A program made the translations under genes and the position numbers. Positions 27,713 to 37,828 of a stretch of DNA of 64,000 nt are shown in pieces. The notes below the pieces were generated by a model. It had not been told where the DNA came from, ran no database searches, and saw only the letters and a list, made by a program, of their open reading frames with translations. Source of the DNA: Vibrio algarum. GTDB lineage: Bacteria > Pseudomonadota > Gammaproteobacteria > Enterobacterales > Vibrionaceae. Position 1 is the first letter of the stretch, and each line of letters begins with the position of its first letter. The stretch is taken from assembly GCF_028204155.1 (NCBI RefSeq), contig NZ_JAQLOI010000001.1:1364001-1428000 (forward strand), in the 5' to 3' direction.

Positions 27713-28050
27713 TATTTGTTGCTCCACAACTTTTTTCTGATGAAATATAAACTGGTTGTAAAATTACAGAATACCGTAATTATCTGCAACAGATAATCGT
27801 TCTTATCTTGTTCAAAGTCAAAAAATAAATACCTTTTTTGAACTTAGTTTCATGAGCGACTACTTTTTGCTACCAATTTACAAAAATTTGTTACTTAGGA
27901 TGCGATCATGAAGGTCTCGGAAAGTAATTGCAACCCCCTGAGCGGTAGTTCAAGTTAAAGTTTATGTGCTACAACGCAACAAAAAGGTAAGTTTTTGTTA
28001 TAAAATCGATCAATAATGTTAAAAAACCAATAAAGGTCAAATGAATTGTT
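27713..28050. other. 338-bp divergent promoter region of gapA and msrB
   Basis: No ORF or RNA gene is seen. The region is AT-rich near both starts and should hold the gapA (minus) and msrB (plus) promoters. An AAAGG ribosome-binding site lies shortly before msrB. I could not assign boxes with confidence. Confidence 0.5.
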
Positions 28051-28461
28051 ATGAAAAACAAAGTGGTAAAAACCGAACAAGAGTGGCGTAACTCATTGAC
28101 AGAAGAAGAGTTTCAAGTGTGTAGACAGCGAGGTACAGAAGCACCGTTTTCTGGAGTCCTGTTGCATAATCGCGAAACAGGAGAATATTTTTGTACTTGT
28201 TGCAATAAACCGCTGTTTCACTCAGACAATAAGTATGACTCTGGTTGTGGTTGGCCGAGTTTTGACGCGTCAATAGACGATTCGGCCATCAGATATTTAG
28301 AAGATACGAGTCATGGTATGAAACGAGTGGAAATCCGCTGTGCCGATTGTGATAGCCATTTAGGTCATGTTTTTCCCGATGGTCCGAAAACAACGGGTGA
28401 AAGGTACTGTGTTAATTCAGTGTCGTTAACTTTCACCAGAAATACAAAAAACGCTGAATAA
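28051..28461 (+). CDS. msrB: Peptide-methionine (R)-S-oxide reductase
   Basis: A 136-residue MsrB that reduces methionine-R-sulfoxide in proteins. Two CxxC zinc pairs are present (FCTCCNKPLF and IRCADCDSHLGHVF), with GCGWPSFDASI between. The catalytic Cys is in GERYCVNSVSL near residue 118. It is divergent from gapA, the common enterobacterial/vibrio arrangement. Confidence 0.97.
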   Translation: MKNKVVKTEQEWRNSLTEEEFQVCRQRGTEAPFSGVLLHNRETGEYFCTCCNKPLFHSDNKYDSGCGWPSFDASIDDSAIRYLEDTSHGMKRVEIRCADCDSHLGHVFPDGPKTTGERYCVNSVSLTFTRNTKNAE

Positions 28462-28517
28462 GCCAGTTTTTTTGTATTTTTATTTCAATTTAGAGTTTAT
28501 ATGGTCATTGATGGTAT

Positions 28518-29345
28518 TTAAGAAGTGCTTTTCGGTACTTTGTTGATTAAAGATGTCTTGTAATTATTGTCTTCGATCGCGTCAATTATTTCTTCTGCGA
28601 CCTCTTCTAGCTGCTCTTTTTTCTCTGAGGAGAAGTTATAGAGAACCGTAAGATCTCTTTCTGAAGCGACAGGTACTCCAAATTCTTTACTGACTATAAC
28701 CCATACATAAGCACGTTCAGATCTTTTGAGTGCGTGATTTACGCTCGCTAATGCCTCTAGAATCTCTATGTTGAGCGTTTCCTCATCACTCAGTTTTAAT
28801 GCGTTGTTTAATAGATTGACTGTTTTTTCTCTATCACGAGTGATGTAATAAGTGGCGAGTGCGTATTGCAGTTCTGCGGTATTGAGCTTACCGCTCTTTT
28901 CTAGTTGCAAAAACTTACGGATGGCACTTTGTTGACCTTGGGTCCATAAGAAATAGAGGGCTTCAGGAGAGTCATGTGTTGATAACTCAGCAAGTAAGCG
29001 TTTTTCTTCATCTATCGAGTGCAATAGAGCATTGAAACGTTTTTCTTTTTTATCTCCTGTTTTACTAGGCTCAATTTGCGCCGCTAATTGCAGACACTTA
29101 TGGTAGGCTTTAACGAAGTGGAACTCTTGTATCATGTTGCTATCGGTAGGAGACTCTAGAGTTTCTTTACGGTGCCAAATCAAATCTGTTCTGTTTACAC
29201 GACACTGACCATCATCCATGTTTAGTTGATCGCAGCGTAGGTCTGGATTTTTATCACACAGTTTATTCGTGTTTATTCTGCCTTCAAAGCAACCGAACAA
29301 AACTAGGCAAGAAGAAAGCAATACGATGTTATTTTTTGTTTTCAT
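28518..29345 (-). CDS. DUF2989 family lipoprotein
   Basis: A 275-residue predicted lipoprotein: the N-terminal signal SSCLVLFGC ends in a lipobox Cys (residue ~19). The mature part is helical, with four more cysteines near its N-terminus (LCDKNPDLRCDQLN..., GQCRV, HKCLQL) and TPR-like helices in the middle. It matches the DUF2989 group found in vibrios and relatives; its role is unknown. Divergent from yeaC. Confidence 0.8.
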   Translation of the reverse strand: MKTKNNIVLLSSCLVLFGCFEGRINTNKLCDKNPDLRCDQLNMDDGQCRVNRTDLIWHRKETLESPTDSNMIQEFHFVKAYHKCLQLAAQIEPSKTGDKKEKRFNALLHSIDEEKRLLAELSTHDSPEALYFLWTQGQQSAIRKFLQLEKSGKLNTAELQYALATYYITRDREKTVNLLNNALKLSDEETLNIEILEALASVNHALKRSERAYVWVIVSKEFGVPVASERDLTVLYNFSSEKKEQLEEVAEEIIDAIEDNNYKTSLINKVPKSTS

Positions 29346-29454
29346 ATTTAATGCTTGTGATCAATTACAACAATTCAGCCACTGACGATTGACTATCTAT
29401 AAAGCGTAGCTAACTTGATGTGTTGTGCAAAGTCAAGAAAAGGAAATCATTGCT

Positions 29455-29736
29455 GTGAATACACAAGAATTGTTAGATGCTATTACGCCCGAAGCTTATG
29501 AAAGATTACAATATGCGGTTGAGACAGGTAAATGGCCAGAAGGTACATTGTTAAGTCAGGAGCAAAGAGATTCCTGCATGCAAGCGGTTATGTTATATCA
29601 AGCGAAATACAATACTAACCCAGAGCATATGTCTGTTGCTGCTGGTGGTGAAATAAAGCTCAAATCTAAAGCTGAATTTAAAAAAGATTTATCTTCAGGT
29701 GAGGAAGATATTGTTAGGGTTAACGTGAACGATTAA
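29455..29736 (+). CDS. yeaC: YeaC/DUF1315 family protein
   Basis: A 94-residue protein matching E. coli YeaC (pattern MNxxELLxAxTPExYxRLxxAVExGKWPxG). The GTG at 29455 is chosen because homology starts there and AAAGGAA lies 8 bases upstream; a GTG ten codons earlier is in frame but unsupported. Function unknown; conserved next to msrB, ansA and sppA in this region. Confidence 0.85.
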   Translation: MNTQELLDAITPEAYERLQYAVETGKWPEGTLLSQEQRDSCMQAVMLYQAKYNTNPEHMSVAAGGEIKLKSKAEFKKDLSSGEEDIVRVNVND

Positions 29737-29768
29737 TTTTTATAGTCATTTCTATGAGAAATCGTGTT

Positions 29769-29788
29769 ATCCCCACGAAAGTGGGGAT
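29769..29788. terminator. GAAA-tetraloop hairpin between yeaC and ansA
   Basis: ATCCCCAC/GTGGGGAT form a perfect 8-bp stem closed by GAAA. It lies between the convergent yeaC and ansA genes. No T-run follows, so it is a weak terminator candidate. A second, 8-bp hairpin (CCTTTTCA/TGAAAAGG) follows at about 29808-29829. Confidence 0.5.
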
Positions 29789-29878
29789 CTAATGCCAATT
29801 AAATTTGCCTTTTCACGGCAATGAAAAGGTGTTTAAGTGTTAACTAAGCAGTCTTACACAAAGGTGAGGAGCTTATTG

Positions 29879-30889
29879 TTAAAGTGACATTTCATTACGT
29901 AACACTTTTTGCATTTCAGTTTTTATCTCTTCGTATTTGAGATTCTGACTAAGAAGATAATGCAATTTCGCTAGAGCTGCCTCTGGCGTCATATCATAAC
30001 CGCTAATGACCCCTGATTCTGCAAGGGCACAGCCCGTTGCATACCCACCCATATTTACTTTTCCTGCTAGGCATTGAGTGAGGTTTACGACAATAACACC
30101 TCTGTCTGACGCTTCTTTTAAATGGGCTAATAGTTCAGGATTTTGAGGAGCATTACCTACACCAAAGGTAAGTAGAATCATAGCATTTACAGGCTGCCTC
30201 AGTGTATTTCGAATAACTTCATGAGAAATTCCAGGATACATTGTAATTACACCTATTGGTTGAGGTGTGATTTTATGGACCTTAAACTCTCCTTCTGGCT
30301 TGAGATCAACCGTTACTCCATTGCCAACATGAATATTGATACCAGCTTCAAGTAGTGCCGGGAGGTTGGGTGATGTAAACGCATTGAAGCCATCGGCATG
30401 AGATTTAGTACTTCGATTCCCGCGCATTAATTGATTATTAAAGAAGAGAGTAACCTCATTTATAGGATAGTTAGCTGCAATATGTAGTGCGTTCAGCAGG
30501 TTGGCTTGCCCATCAGAACGAAGTTCGGCCAATGGGATTTGTGAACCAGTTACAATGACGGGTTTAGCCAAATTTTCAAACATAAAAGAAAGTGCAGACG
30601 CGGTAAAGGCCATCGTATCGGTGCCGTGCAAAATGACAAAACCATCATACTTGTCATAGTTTTTCTTTATGTCATTTGCAATAAACTGCCAGTCAGCAGG
30701 AGACATATCGGAGGAATCGATCAGGGGATCATATTCATGGATAGTGTAACTCGGCATTTCTTCACGGTGAAATTCAGGCATACCAGCAAGTTGCTTTTCC
30801 ATAAACCCAGCAATTGGGACGTAGCCATGTTCCGATTTTTGCATTCCTATCGTGCCACCTGTATAGGCGATATAGATATGTTTTTTCAT
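29879..30889 (-). CDS. ansA: L-asparaginase, type I (cytoplasmic)
   Basis: A 336-residue asparaginase that hydrolyses asparagine to aspartate and ammonia. The two catalytic threonines sit in IAYTGGTIGMQ (residue ~13) and ILHGTDTMAFTASAL (~90). There is no signal peptide, in line with the AnsA (type I) form. It lies downstream of sppA on the same strand, as in E. coli, but a terminator separates the two. Confidence 0.95.
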   Translation of the reverse strand: MKKHIYIAYTGGTIGMQKSEHGYVPIAGFMEKQLAGMPEFHREEMPSYTIHEYDPLIDSSDMSPADWQFIANDIKKNYDKYDGFVILHGTDTMAFTASALSFMFENLAKPVIVTGSQIPLAELRSDGQANLLNALHIAANYPINEVTLFFNNQLMRGNRSTKSHADGFNAFTSPNLPALLEAGINIHVGNGVTVDLKPEGEFKVHKITPQPIGVITMYPGISHEVIRNTLRQPVNAMILLTFGVGNAPQNPELLAHLKEASDRGVIVVNLTQCLAGKVNMGGYATGCALAESGVISGYDMTPEAALAKLHYLLSQNLKYEEIKTEMQKVLRNEMSL

Positions 30890-30942
30890 TGCGTTCTTAA
30901 TTTTATGATACGAGTTGTGGCGGATTATATGCTTAAGTTAAG

Positions 30943-30973
30943 CAAATAAAAATAGGTGCACGAGGCACCTATT
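30943..30973 (-). terminator. Rho-independent terminator after sppA
   Basis: On the minus strand AATAGGTGC pairs with GCACCTATT (30951-30973) around CTCGT, followed by TTTTATTTG. It lies ~40 bp after the sppA stop and ~55 bp before ansA. Confidence 0.85.
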
Positions 30974-31014
30974 GAATCTTATCCAGCTTCTATGCTAGCG
31001 AAGCAGTATTAGAA

Positions 31015-32871
31015 CTATTTTACTTCACAGGTTAAACAGAGTGAATAATAGCCTTTCGGGTCATTTAAAGTACTTAGCAGCTCAGTATCGGCTATAAGCT
31101 GATTAGAGATTGGCTGCAGAGCTTCTGGTAACATGGCTGAGAGATTAATACCTAACGATGCACCAAGATTATCAGACAATTGCTGCAAGAACTGCTCTGT
31201 TGTTGACAGTGGTTCTTCCACCCAATAAAGATTGTACTCTTCAACATTGGCTAATTCTGCTGCGACCTTGATTGCATCATCAAAATCACCCATCTGGTCA
31301 ACTAAACCGGCGTTCATTGCATCAAAACCTGTCCATACCCGCCCTTGAGCAATGTTATCTACATCGTCTACCGATATTCCACGGCTCTGACCTACTAGCC
31401 CAATAAATCGTTGATAACCATTTTCAATACCTAGCTGGAATGCCTCGCCAGCTTTGTCTGGGATACCTCGGGTTATACCTATCCCAGAAAATGGCGTGGT
31501 TCCTACACCATCACTGTATATACCGAGTTTATTTAATCCTTTTTCAAAGGTGGTAATGACGCTGAATATTCCTATGGAACCGGTTAGTGTCGTTGGCTGC
31601 GCAATAATTTTGTCGGCACCCATCGAGATCCAATAGCCTCCAGATGCTGCAATGCTCGACATAGATACGACAACGGGTTTACCTGCCGCTTTTATAGCTT
31701 CGACTTCATTACGTATAACCTCAGAAGCAAAGGCGCTACCACCAGGGCTGTCTACGCGCAGCACCACGGCTTTAACGTTGTCGTCATTCCTTGCTTCTCT
31801 TAGTAGCGCAGCAGTGGTGTCGCCCCCGACTGTACCGCGAGGTTGTTTGCCGTCCATTATCGTACCGCTTGCAACGACTATAGCGATGTCATTCGAGCTG
31901 TGTTGGTATTCTTGAGTGACGGTGTCTCGATATTCGTAATAACCAATGGCTTTGTAACTGTCTTTTCCTTTTGCCCCAAAGGCGTCGGCCATCGCTTGAC
32001 GGATCTGATGTCTAGTGGCTAATTCATCAACAAGCCCCAGTTTTTGGCTAAGTTTGGCTAGATCACCGTTAACCCCTTTAAGACTGGCCAAAAATTCATC
32101 CATAGACGGATTTATGGATTTTGTATCTATGTTTCGATTTGAAGATACGTCGTCAATATATGCCGCCCATAATTGAGTTAACCATGCACTAGCTGACTCT
32201 TTAGCGTCACTGGACATGTTATCGCGTATAAACGGTTCAATCGCTGATTTGTATGTACCGACTCTGAATACATGCGTATTGACATCCATTTTTTCTAACA
32301 AAGTTTTGTAGTAAAGAGGATAAGTGCCATACCCAGTAAGCATGACAGCGCCATCCGGTGCCATATAAATTTTATCGGCGTAGCTCGCCAGATAATATTG
32401 GCTTTGGTTGTAAAAACTACTGATGGCGTAAACCGGTTTGCCAGTTTCCTTGAATGCATTTATTGCTTTAGCAATATAGCGCAGCTTAGTAAGGTTTGTT
32501 TCAGGTAGTTCCCGAAGGCTAATAATCAATCCGGATATTTGGTCATCATCGGCAGCGTAACGGATAGTATCCACGATATCAAAAAGCACGTTTTCTTTTG
32601 GTAGCTCTTGACCAAACAAAGAACCGGTAACCGAATCCATTGGATTAATATATCGTCTCTGTTCGACTATAGGGCCAGAAAGGTTAAGTACCAGAGCCGA
32701 GGCTTCTTTGACTTGAGGTGGAGCGCTTATTTGACTTGACTGAGTGTAACCTAAATAGATCACGCCAATAATAATAAAGAAAAACAGATTAAAGATAGCA
32801 AGGCGAATGAAGTTGATGATCTTCCAAACCCATTTGAAGATGCCACCGATAAATTTGAATATTTTTTTCAT
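31015..32871 (-). CDS. sppA: Signal peptide peptidase SppA, long form
   Basis: A 618-residue inner-membrane serine protease that degrades cleaved signal peptides. One membrane helix lies at ~23-45. As in E. coli SppA, the Ser/Lys dyad is split between two tandem S49 domains: the general-base Lys is in FRVGTYKSAIEPF (first half) and the nucleophile Ser in SIAASGGYWIS (second half). Length equals that of the E. coli enzyme. Confidence 0.96.
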   Translation of the reverse strand: MKKIFKFIGGIFKWVWKIINFIRLAIFNLFFFIIIGVIYLGYTQSSQISAPPQVKEASALVLNLSGPIVEQRRYINPMDSVTGSLFGQELPKENVLFDIVDTIRYAADDDQISGLIISLRELPETNLTKLRYIAKAINAFKETGKPVYAISSFYNQSQYYLASYADKIYMAPDGAVMLTGYGTYPLYYKTLLEKMDVNTHVFRVGTYKSAIEPFIRDNMSSDAKESASAWLTQLWAAYIDDVSSNRNIDTKSINPSMDEFLASLKGVNGDLAKLSQKLGLVDELATRHQIRQAMADAFGAKGKDSYKAIGYYEYRDTVTQEYQHSSNDIAIVVASGTIMDGKQPRGTVGGDTTAALLREARNDDNVKAVVLRVDSPGGSAFASEVIRNEVEAIKAAGKPVVVSMSSIAASGGYWISMGADKIIAQPTTLTGSIGIFSVITTFEKGLNKLGIYSDGVGTTPFSGIGITRGIPDKAGEAFQLGIENGYQRFIGLVGQSRGISVDDVDNIAQGRVWTGFDAMNAGLVDQMGDFDDAIKVAAELANVEEYNLYWVEEPLSTTEQFLQQLSDNLGASLGINLSAMLPEALQPISNQLIADTELLSTLNDPKGYYSLCLTCEVK

Positions 32872-33091
32872 ATCTTCCCCACAGGTGCAATTCGCACATG
32901 CTTACAAAGAGTTAAGTTGAGTGCGTTAATCCTACGTCATAATCACAAAAAATACATCTTACATTGATCAATGTTGCACAAATGTAAACAGTTGTTTGAT
33001 TTCTGATCATAGAGTGAATATTCTAGTTTGACCATAATTAAAACAGAGCGCAGCATCCGTTGACGCATCTATGAGCAGAAGTGAAACGATT

Positions 33092-35095
33092 ATGTATCCA
33101 AAATTATTACAGCCTCTCGATTTAGGTTTTACGCAGTTGAAAAACCGCGTACTGATGGGATCTATGCATACTGGCCTTGAAGAACATAAAGAAGGGCTAG
33201 GAAGACTAGCTGCTTTCTACGAAGAGCGCGCAAAAGGTGGTGTTGGACTGATAGTTACAGGTGGTTTTTCGCCAAACTTTCGCGGCAGGCTCCATCCGCT
33301 AAGCGCAGAGTTTAGTAAACCTAAACATGCTAAGGCACACCAAGTCGTGACCGAAGCGGTACATAGACAAGGTGGGAAAATTGCTTTGCAGATATTGCAT
33401 GCTGGGCGATATGCCATGCATCCACTGTCGCAAAGTGCCTCAGGAATGAAAGCTCCGATATCTAAATTTGCGCCAAGTGAAATGAACGAGAAGCAGATTA
33501 AGAAGACCATCGAAGCCTTTGCTAATAGTGCATCGTTAGCTCAATTGGCTGGTTATGATGGTGTTGAAGTGATGGGCTCGGAAGGATATTTGATTAACCA
33601 GTTTATTTGTAAACGTACCAACATGCGTTACGACGAATGGGGTGGGACCTATAAAAAACGGATGCGCTTTCCATTAGAAATCGTCAAAGCGATTCGCAAA
33701 GTTGTAGGGGAAGACTTTATTATTATCTTCCGTCTTTCTATGCTCGATTTGGTAGAAGAAGGCAGCACGTTTGAAGATGTGATTATGTTGGCAAAAGCGC
33801 TAGAAGACGCAGGTGTCACTATCATTAATAGCGGCATAGGTTGGCACGAAGCGCGCATTCCTACTATTGCTACTCAAGTTCCAAGAGCGGCATTCACATG
33901 GGTAACGGAAAGACTCAAACCGCACCTTAAAGTCCCAGTTGTTGCCTGTAATCGAATTAATACCCCCGAAGATGCAGAACGAGTACTTGAAGCAGGCCAT
34001 TCGGATATGGTTTCTATGGCTCGCCCTTTCTTGGCAGATCCAGAGTTTGTTGCTAAAGCGACGCAAGATAAAGCGCATCTAATTAATACCTGTATTGGCT
34101 GTAACCAAGCTTGTTTGGACAATATATTTCAAGGCAAAAGAGCAAGTTGTCTAGTGAACCCAAGAGCTTGTTACGAAACTGAAATTCAGATTCAACCCGC
34201 TCATACGGCTAAAAAAGTAGCGGTTATAGGTGCTGGGCCTGCAGGGCTTTCTGCCGCAACGACAGCCGCAGAACGTGGTCATCATGTTGATCTGTATGAA
34301 AAAAACGATCGTATTGGTGGTCAGTTCCGTCTGGCAATGCAGATTCCGGGTAAAGAAGAATTTAGAGAAACTATCCGATATTTTGCCAATCGACTCGACG
34401 AGACAGGGGTTAATCTCAAGCTCAATTGTGAAGCGAAATTCGATGATTTAGCCGGTTATGATGCAATTATTATGGCATCGGGAGTTGTACCTAGAAAACT
34501 TAATATTGAAGGGATAGATAACCAAGACAAAGTAGTTGATTACCAAACGTTGATAAGAGAAAAGACACCGGTGGGTAATAAGGTTGCCATAATTGGTGCG
34601 GGTGGTATTGGTATTGATGTAGCGACTATGCTAACCGAACCACAGGGGCATGATCTCAACGATTGGCTACATGACTGGGGCATAGATACCGACTTGACCC
34701 ACTCTGGTGGTTTATACCCTCACCCAGAACCTATTAGTGATATGACCGTTTGGGTACTGCAACGACGTAAGAGCCGTGTTGGTAAAGGGCCTGGAAAAAC
34801 CACAGGTTGGATTCATAAGCGTACGTTGGAAAAGAGAGGCGTCAACCTAATGGGGGGCGTGAGTTACGAAAGTATTGATAACAAAGGCTTGACGATAAAC
34901 AATCGTGGGAAAAAAGAGCTTCTAGACGCAGACAAGATAGTTATTTGTGCAGGGCAAGAATCGGTTCGCCCGTTTGAAGATAAATGGTCAGATCTGAAAG
35001 ATAAACTGCACATTATCGGAGGAGCCGATAAAGCAGGTGAGCTCGATGCAGTAAGAGCAATACGTCAAGGGTTAGAGGTCGCATTGAAGATCTAA
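33092..35095 (+). CDS. fadH: 2,4-dienoyl-CoA reductase (NADPH)
   Basis: A 667-residue iron-sulfur flavoenzyme that reduces 2,4-dienoyl-CoA during beta-oxidation of unsaturated fatty acids. An N-terminal OYE-like TIM barrel (LKNRVLMGSMHTGLEE) is followed by the 4Fe-4S motif CIGCNQACLDN with CLVNPRAC, then FAD- (VIGAGPAGLSAA) and NADPH-binding domains. The start MYPKLLQPLDLG at 33092 matches the family; an upstream ATG seven codons earlier is not supported. A clear terminator follows. No convincing FadR box was found upstream. Confidence 0.96.
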   Translation: MYPKLLQPLDLGFTQLKNRVLMGSMHTGLEEHKEGLGRLAAFYEERAKGGVGLIVTGGFSPNFRGRLHPLSAEFSKPKHAKAHQVVTEAVHRQGGKIALQILHAGRYAMHPLSQSASGMKAPISKFAPSEMNEKQIKKTIEAFANSASLAQLAGYDGVEVMGSEGYLINQFICKRTNMRYDEWGGTYKKRMRFPLEIVKAIRKVVGEDFIIIFRLSMLDLVEEGSTFEDVIMLAKALEDAGVTIINSGIGWHEARIPTIATQVPRAAFTWVTERLKPHLKVPVVACNRINTPEDAERVLEAGHSDMVSMARPFLADPEFVAKATQDKAHLINTCIGCNQACLDNIFQGKRASCLVNPRACYETEIQIQPAHTAKKVAVIGAGPAGLSAATTAAERGHHVDLYEKNDRIGGQFRLAMQIPGKEEFRETIRYFANRLDETGVNLKLNCEAKFDDLAGYDAIIMASGVVPRKLNIEGIDNQDKVVDYQTLIREKTPVGNKVAIIGAGGIGIDVATMLTEPQGHDLNDWLHDWGIDTDLTHSGGLYPHPEPISDMTVWVLQRRKSRVGKGPGKTTGWIHKRTLEKRGVNLMGGVSYESIDNKGLTINNRGKKELLDADKIVICAGQESVRPFEDKWSDLKDKLHIIGGADKAGELDAVRAIRQGLEVALKI

Positions 35096-35147
35096 ATCTT
35101 GATTCAAATCTGAAATGAGTGTAATAGTATTAATAACTATTCTCATT

Positions 35148-35189
35148 AACAATGATTCATGAGAGCCGTGGTTCTTTTGAATCATTGTT
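35148..35189 (+). terminator. Hairpin terminator after fadH
   Basis: A 12-bp perfect stem AACAATGATTCA/TGAATCATTGTT (35148-35159, 35178-35189) with an 18-base loop is followed by CTGTTT. It lies ~55 bp after the fadH stop and just before ydjA. Confidence 0.75.
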
Positions 35190-35212
35190 CTGTTTAAAAC
35201 ATAGAGGCGTAT

Positions 35213-35761
35213 ATGGATGCACTGGAGTTATTACTAAACCGTCGATCAATAGCCAAATTATCAGAACCAGCCCCAAGCGGTACCGTGTTAGAAAACATCA
35301 TTAAAGCGGGATTAAGAGCGCCTGACCATGGTGGATTAACGCCTTGGCGGTTTGTAATATCGCAGGGTAAAGGCTTACAAAAATTAGCGGATATACTGGT
35401 TAGTGCGGCCAAGGCAGAAAATAGTGCACAGTCGGTTTTAGATAAACTAGCGAAGGCCCCTTTTCGAGCGCCAATGGTGATAACAGTTATTGCTAAGGTA
35501 ACCGATCACGAGAAAATACCACTAATTGAACAGTATTTGTCTGCGGGATGTGCAGCACAATCGATGCAGATGGCAGCGGTAGCTCAAGGATTTCAAGGTT
35601 TTTGGCGTTCAGGGCCTTGGATGTTTCATCCTGCTGTTCACGAAGCTCTCGATTTAGGCGAAGGGGATGCAATTGTCGGCTTTTTATATTTAGGCACGCC
35701 AGGCTGCTCTCCAATGAAGGCACCTGAGCGAGATTTGACTAAATTTGTACAATATCTGTAA
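35213..35761 (+). CDS. ydjA: YdjA-type nitroreductase family protein
   Basis: A 182-residue FMN-dependent nitroreductase-fold protein. MDALELLLNRRSIAKLSEPA, GLRAPDHGGLTPWRFV and GFQGFWRSGPWM match YdjA, the minimal member of the family, whose physiological substrate is not settled. FMN phosphate contacts are in NRRSIAKL. A strong terminator follows at 35810. Confidence 0.93.
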   Translation: MDALELLLNRRSIAKLSEPAPSGTVLENIIKAGLRAPDHGGLTPWRFVISQGKGLQKLADILVSAAKAENSAQSVLDKLAKAPFRAPMVITVIAKVTDHEKIPLIEQYLSAGCAAQSMQMAAVAQGFQGFWRSGPWMFHPAVHEALDLGEGDAIVGFLYLGTPGCSPMKAPERDLTKFVQYL

Positions 35762-35809
35762 CCAGAATAACGAAAACACTGTATGAATTGACAGTAACTA
35801 TTGCATTGT

Positions 35810-35847
35810 AAGGGCTAGATTCGTTAATCTAGCCCTTCTTATTTTTT
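35810..35847 (+). terminator. Rho-independent terminator after ydjA
   Basis: A perfect 12-bp stem AAGGGCTAGATT/AATCTAGCCCTT with a CGTT loop (35810-35837) is followed by CTTATTTTTTG. It ends 18 bases before the topB start. Confidence 0.92.
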
Positions 35848-35864
35848 GTAGTGGATAAAAGTGA

Positions 35865-37812
35865 ATGGCGCGACTATTTATTGCTGAAAAACCGAGCTTA
35901 GGTAGAGCAATAGCAGCGGCATTGCCTAACCCGCAAAAAAAGATCAAGGTTTTATACGTTGCGGCAATGGCGATGTCGTCACTTGGTGTATTGGTCATCT
36001 TCTTGAGCAAGTAGAGCCAGACGCCTACGATGAAAGGTACAAAAAATGGAATTTGGCCGACTTACCTATTGTTCCAAATCAATGGCAATTAAGACCGAGA
36101 AAAACCGCAAGTAAACAACTTACCGTAATAAGAAAACTGCTCAAAGAATCTAGTCAAATAGTCCATGCTGGTGACCCAGATAGGGAAGGTCAGTTGTTGG
36201 TCGATGAGGTTATAGATTACCTTAAGGTTAGCGCCAGCCAAAAGGCCTCGATTGACCGTCTGCTAATTAGTGATCTGAACTTACCGGCAGTGAAGCGCGC
36301 GTTAAGCCAAATGCGCAGCAACAAGGAATTTATCCCACTTTCGGTTTCTGCTTTAGCACGCTCTCGTGCTGATTGGTTATACGGGATGAACATGTCTCGC
36401 GCTTATACTTTATTGGGCCAAAAAGCAGGGTATCAGGGTGTTTTATCTGTTGGGCGAGTTCAAACCCCAGTACTAGGTTTGGTTGTTCGTCGAGATGAAG
36501 AGATAGAAAACTTTGTCGCGAAAGACTATTTTACTTTGCACGCCTTAATACCTTATAGCGATACTGCTTCAACCATTGATATTAGAGCCCGTTGGAAACC
36601 GAGTGAGGCCTGCCAACCATGGCAAGATGAAGAAGGTCGGGTTTTAAACCGTAAACTAGTCGAGAATGTCGCGAATAGAATAGCTAATCAACCCGCCATT
36701 GTTTCAGAGTCCGAACAGAAACAAACGAAGCAATCTGCGCCGTTGCCTTATTCATTGTCTGCTTTACAGATTGATGCGTCGAAACGGTACGGTATGAGCG
36801 CTCAAGATGTATTAAATACCTGCCAGTCTTTGTACGAAAAACATAAGCTTATTACTTACCCTCGGTCCGATAGTCGCTATCTACCAAAAGAGCATTATGT
36901 TCAAGCGGCTACGGTCGTTTCGGCTGTCGCGAACAACGCCAAAGAGTTAGGGAGTGCGGTCACTGGCGCTGATTTGTCTATTCGCTCAAAGGCGTGGAAT
37001 GATAAAAAGGTAGAAGCGCACCACGCCATTATCCCCACACCGAAAAAAGCGTCTGTAAATGGTTTATCTGGCAATGAAATGAAGATTTATCAACAGATAG
37101 CTAGGCAATATTTAATGCAGTTTTATCCATCTGCGGTGTATGCAGAAGCAAAACTGGTTTTTGATATAGCGGGTGGTTGTTTCATTGCCAAAGGACGAAA
37201 ACTGGTCGAACCGGGCTGGAAAGTGCTTATTGGCAAAGACAGTCAAGATGAGTCAGGGTTTGATATGGTTCCTCCTCTAAAGAAAGGTACTCAACTGATC
37301 TGTCGAGAAGGGGCAATACAAGAGAAAAAACCGAACCTCCAAAGCATTTTACTGAAGCGACTTTACTTCAAGCGATGACGGGCATAGGGCGTTTTGTCGA
37401 AGACAAAGAGTTGAAAAAAATCCTAAAAGATACAGATGGCTTGGGGACAGAAGCAACAAGAGCGGGAATTTTAGACACGCTTTTTAAGCGAAAGCTTTTG
37501 ATTCGTCAGGGTAAGTCTATATTGGGTAGCCAAGCGGGAAGAGGGTTGATTCATGCCTTACCAAATGAGTCGACGTTTCCGGACATGACCGCACATTGGG
37601 AACACCAATTACAAGGCATGGCAGAAAGAAACCAAGCCTATCAGCCTTTTATGTTAGGCCTTGAGCAAAAACTAGCGTTGTTGATGGAAGGGGTAAAAAC
37701 CAATCCAGTGCCTAGCTCTTTACAAGGATTGCCTCAAGTAGAGCGCCCGAAAAGTCGTCGTAATTATAAGTTAAGTCGTAAAAAAAGCCCCCGTATCCAC
37801 GAGGAGCTTTAG
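35865..37812 (+). CDS. topB: DNA topoisomerase III, two apparent frameshifts
   Basis: Adding one A to the A7 run 35935-35941 and one to the A6 run 37325-37330 yields a single 649-residue TopB (E. coli: 653). TopB is a type IA topoisomerase that decatenates DNA. The TOPRIM domain starts MARLFIAEKPSLGRAIA and contains HAGDPDREGQ; the active-site Tyr is in LITYPRSDSRYL. The restored joins read NPQKKDQGFIRCGNGDVVTW and KHFTEATLLQAMTGIGRF, both matching the family. The C-terminus is Lys/Arg-rich. The breaks look like homopolymer sequencing errors. Confidence 0.92.
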
Positions 37813-37828
37813 TCGTCCAGTTTAGAAG

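Noticed and set aside
33800..34122. Minus-strand ORFs inside fadH
   Set aside because: They are antisense shadows of a well-conserved coding region.
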